From Nocardioidaceae bacterium (lineage in GTDB: Bacteria; Actinomycetota; Actinomycetes; Propionibacteriales; Nocardioidaceae), in the NCBI GenBank assembly GCA_013696365.1, contig JACCYS010000186.1, forward strand, positions 1-5,357: DNA of 5,357 nucleotides, given 5' to 3'. Below are positions 4,894 to 5,357 of the stretch, piece by piece. A program made the translations under genes and the position numbers. The notes below the pieces were generated by a model. The model saw only the letters and a program-made list of their open reading frames with translations. It was not told where the DNA came from and made no database searches. The first letter of the stretch is position 1. Each line of letters starts with the position of its first letter.

Positions 4894-5181
4894 ATGGTCG
4901 ACGTCTTTCCGCAACCACCCCGAGACCAGCAACCGGAGGACCCACAATCGCTGATCGTTGACTGTGATGACTGCATGGTGCGCGGCCCGGCTTGTGCAGA
5001 CTGCGTGGTGACGGTGCTGCTTGGTCCGCCACGCGCGAGTCTCGAGCTGGATGCCGACGAGGTGTCTGCTCTGGATGCCCTCGCCGGTGCGGGTCTAGTG
5101 CCGCCCCTGCGGCTGGTTGCCGTCGAGCAACCTCCACAGCGCCCTGCAAAAAAGTGCGATTCTCCACATACCGCTTGCTAG
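4894..5181 (+). CDS. Small conserved hypothetical protein with CxxC-x6-CxxC motif
   Basis: The 95-residue protein has a polar, proline-rich N-terminus (1-19), then IVDCDDCMVRGPACADCVVT (21-40), in which C24, C27, C34 and C37 form a CxxC-x6-CxxC knuckle that could bind Zn or an Fe-S cluster. A leucine/acid-rich stretch follows (LELDADEVSALDALAGAGLV, 50-69) and then PPLRLVAVE. I recall similar small proteins beside Rv2191-like genes in other actinobacteria, but no function is known to me. There is no signal peptide or membrane segment, so it is probably cytoplasmic. The tail after about residue 78 is low-complexity and ends with two further cysteines (C88, C95). Codons 85-87 read GCA AAA AAG, an A_AAA_AAG slippery heptamer; a -1 shift there would replace the last 8 residues with 32 others. 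It is transcribed divergently from the nuclease. Confidence 0.78.
   Translation: MVDVFPQPPRDQQPEDPQSLIVDCDDCMVRGPACADCVVTVLLGPPRASLELDADEVSALDALAGAGLVPPLRLVAVEQPPQRPAKKCDSPHTAC
5148..5154 (+). other. A_AAA_AAG slippery heptamer, possible -1 frameshift site
   Basis: The run of six A plus G is in the correct phase of the CxxC gene (zero-frame codons AAA 5149-5151 and AAG 5152-5154, preceded by A). It matches the heptamer used for -1 frameshifting in E. coli dnaX and in many insertion sequences. After a shift the frame stays open to TGA 5250-5252, giving about 119 residues in total. No strong stimulatory hairpin lies 5-9 nt downstream and no strong upstream Shine-Dalgarno is seen, so function is uncertain. 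Confidence 0.25.
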
Positions 5182-5219
5182 TCGCCGATCAGCACGTGGC
5201 CCCATCGGTGCATGTGTCG

Positions 5220-5241
5220 CTGCCCACATCCCCGGGGGCAG
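5220..5241 (+). other. Short G/C-rich hairpin downstream of the CxxC gene
   Basis: CTGCCC (5220-5225) pairs with GGGCAG (5236-5241) around a 10-base loop that itself contains CCCCGG. It lies about 40 nt after the zero-frame stop. There is no T-tract, so it is at most a weak or hairpin-only terminator, or part of the leader structure that follows. Confidence 0.3.
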
Positions 5242-5260
5242 TGGCTTGCTGAGGGTCATT

Positions 5261-5325
5261 GGTGTCTGTACGGTGCAGGCCTGAAGGTGCCTGTACCAGC
5301 CGATGGGAGTCGTCGGCTCAGGCAC
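5261..5325 (+). promoter_or_regulatory. Structured RNA element with two mutually exclusive hairpins, likely leader of a downstream gene
   Basis: Hairpin A pairs GGTGCAGGC (5272-5280) with GCCTGTACC (5289-5297): 9 bp with one G-U pair and an 8-base loop. Hairpin B pairs GTGCCTG (5287-5293) with CAGGCAC (5319-5325) and AGCCGA (5298-5303) with TCGGCT (5313-5318): 7+6 bp with a 4-base bulge. The two hairpins compete for 5287-5293. The inner part of B (5298-5318) can instead stack directly on A. An 11-base near-repeat also occurs: GGTGTCTGTAC (5261-5271) and GGTGCCTGTAC (5286-5296). I recognise no known riboswitch consensus. There is no T-tract after B. Confidence 0.45.
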
Positions 5326-5357
5326 GGCGTCGTTGATCGGGCGTGTGGGGGTTTCCC
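5326..5357. other. Right edge, no gene seen
   Basis: The last 32 bases follow the hairpin region and end in a run of G then T then C. No start codon with a plausible ribosome-binding site and no coding signal can be supported. In related genomes an NlpC/P60 cell-wall hydrolase gene often lies on this side of the nuclease gene, so the next gene may be of that kind, but nothing in the window shows it. Confidence 0.5.

Noticed and set aside
5095..5325. Minus-strand open frame of 76 codons
   Set aside because: It is antisense to the CxxC gene end and the hairpin region, has no ribosome-binding site or leaderless -10 pattern, and shows no recognisable motif.
5182..5357. Known c-di-AMP (ydaO/yuaA), cobalamin, TPP or SAM riboswitch
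   Set aside because: I looked for the conserved blocks as I remember them (for ydaO the GGGGGA-CC, GGGTGAATC and CCGACAGCTAACC-like blocks; for cobalamin the B12 box) and found none. A ydaO element could still begin beyond the window.
1..5357. tRNA, rRNA, CRISPR array, insertion sequence or prophage signals
   Set aside because: No tRNA-like cloverleaf, no regularly spaced repeats, no transposase or integrase motifs, and base composition looks even throughout.

Overview
The window is a G+C-rich, densely coded chromosomal segment from an actinobacterium (Actinomycetota; the order cannot be resolved by eye). The evidence is the strong G/C bias at third codon positions, GTG starts, start codons without Shine-Dalgarno sequences, and the gene neighbourhood. 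A cytochrome oxidase subunit III gene, trpD and a DnaQ/UvrC-like fusion gene lie close together in the same relative orientations as ctaE, trpD and Rv2191 of Mycobacterium tuberculosis (recalled, not searched).

Layout. (1) At the left edge, on the minus strand, is the first 51 codons of ctaE, a cytochrome c oxidase subunit. It diverges across 72 bp from (2) a plus-strand run of three genes: a caa3_CtaG-type membrane protein for oxidase assembly (228-1193), a stand-alone receiver-like protein (1203-1643) and trpD, anthranilate phosphoribosyltransferase (1654-2694). (3) Two minus-strand genes converge on trpD: a 580-residue DEDDh exonuclease / GIY-YIG / UvrC-like fusion (4737-2995), then a 93-residue Lrp/AsnC ligand-binding domain lacking a DNA-binding part (2985-2704). 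(4) A 156-bp divergent spacer leads to a small plus-strand protein with a CxxC-x6-CxxC motif (4894-5181). (5) The last 176 bp hold no confident gene but contain strong, mutually exclusive RNA hairpins, probably a leader for a gene starting beyond the window.

The genes do not form one pathway. ctaE and the CtaG-like gene are linked through the respiratory oxidase. The receiver and trpD share a transcription unit by position. The fusion nuclease and the Lrp-type domain form another pair with no obvious functional link.

The main non-coding signal is a repeated start architecture. Four starts (ctaE, ctaG-like, receiver, Lrp-type) have a -10-like hexamer exactly 6 nt before the start codon, as expected for leaderless mRNAs, and a fifth (the nuclease) has one 8 nt before. 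In two cases the upstream gene's TAG stop forms the first three bases of that hexamer, with an identical 9-nt gap. Other non-coding signals are a perfect 9-bp inverted repeat that contains both stop codons of the convergent pair, a mirror-image CTAACGTC pair in the divergent spacer, an A_AAA_AAG slippery heptamer near the end of the CxxC gene, and the alternative hairpins at the right edge. I did not find a clearly new multi-gene system; the candidates for novelty are these regulatory arrangements.
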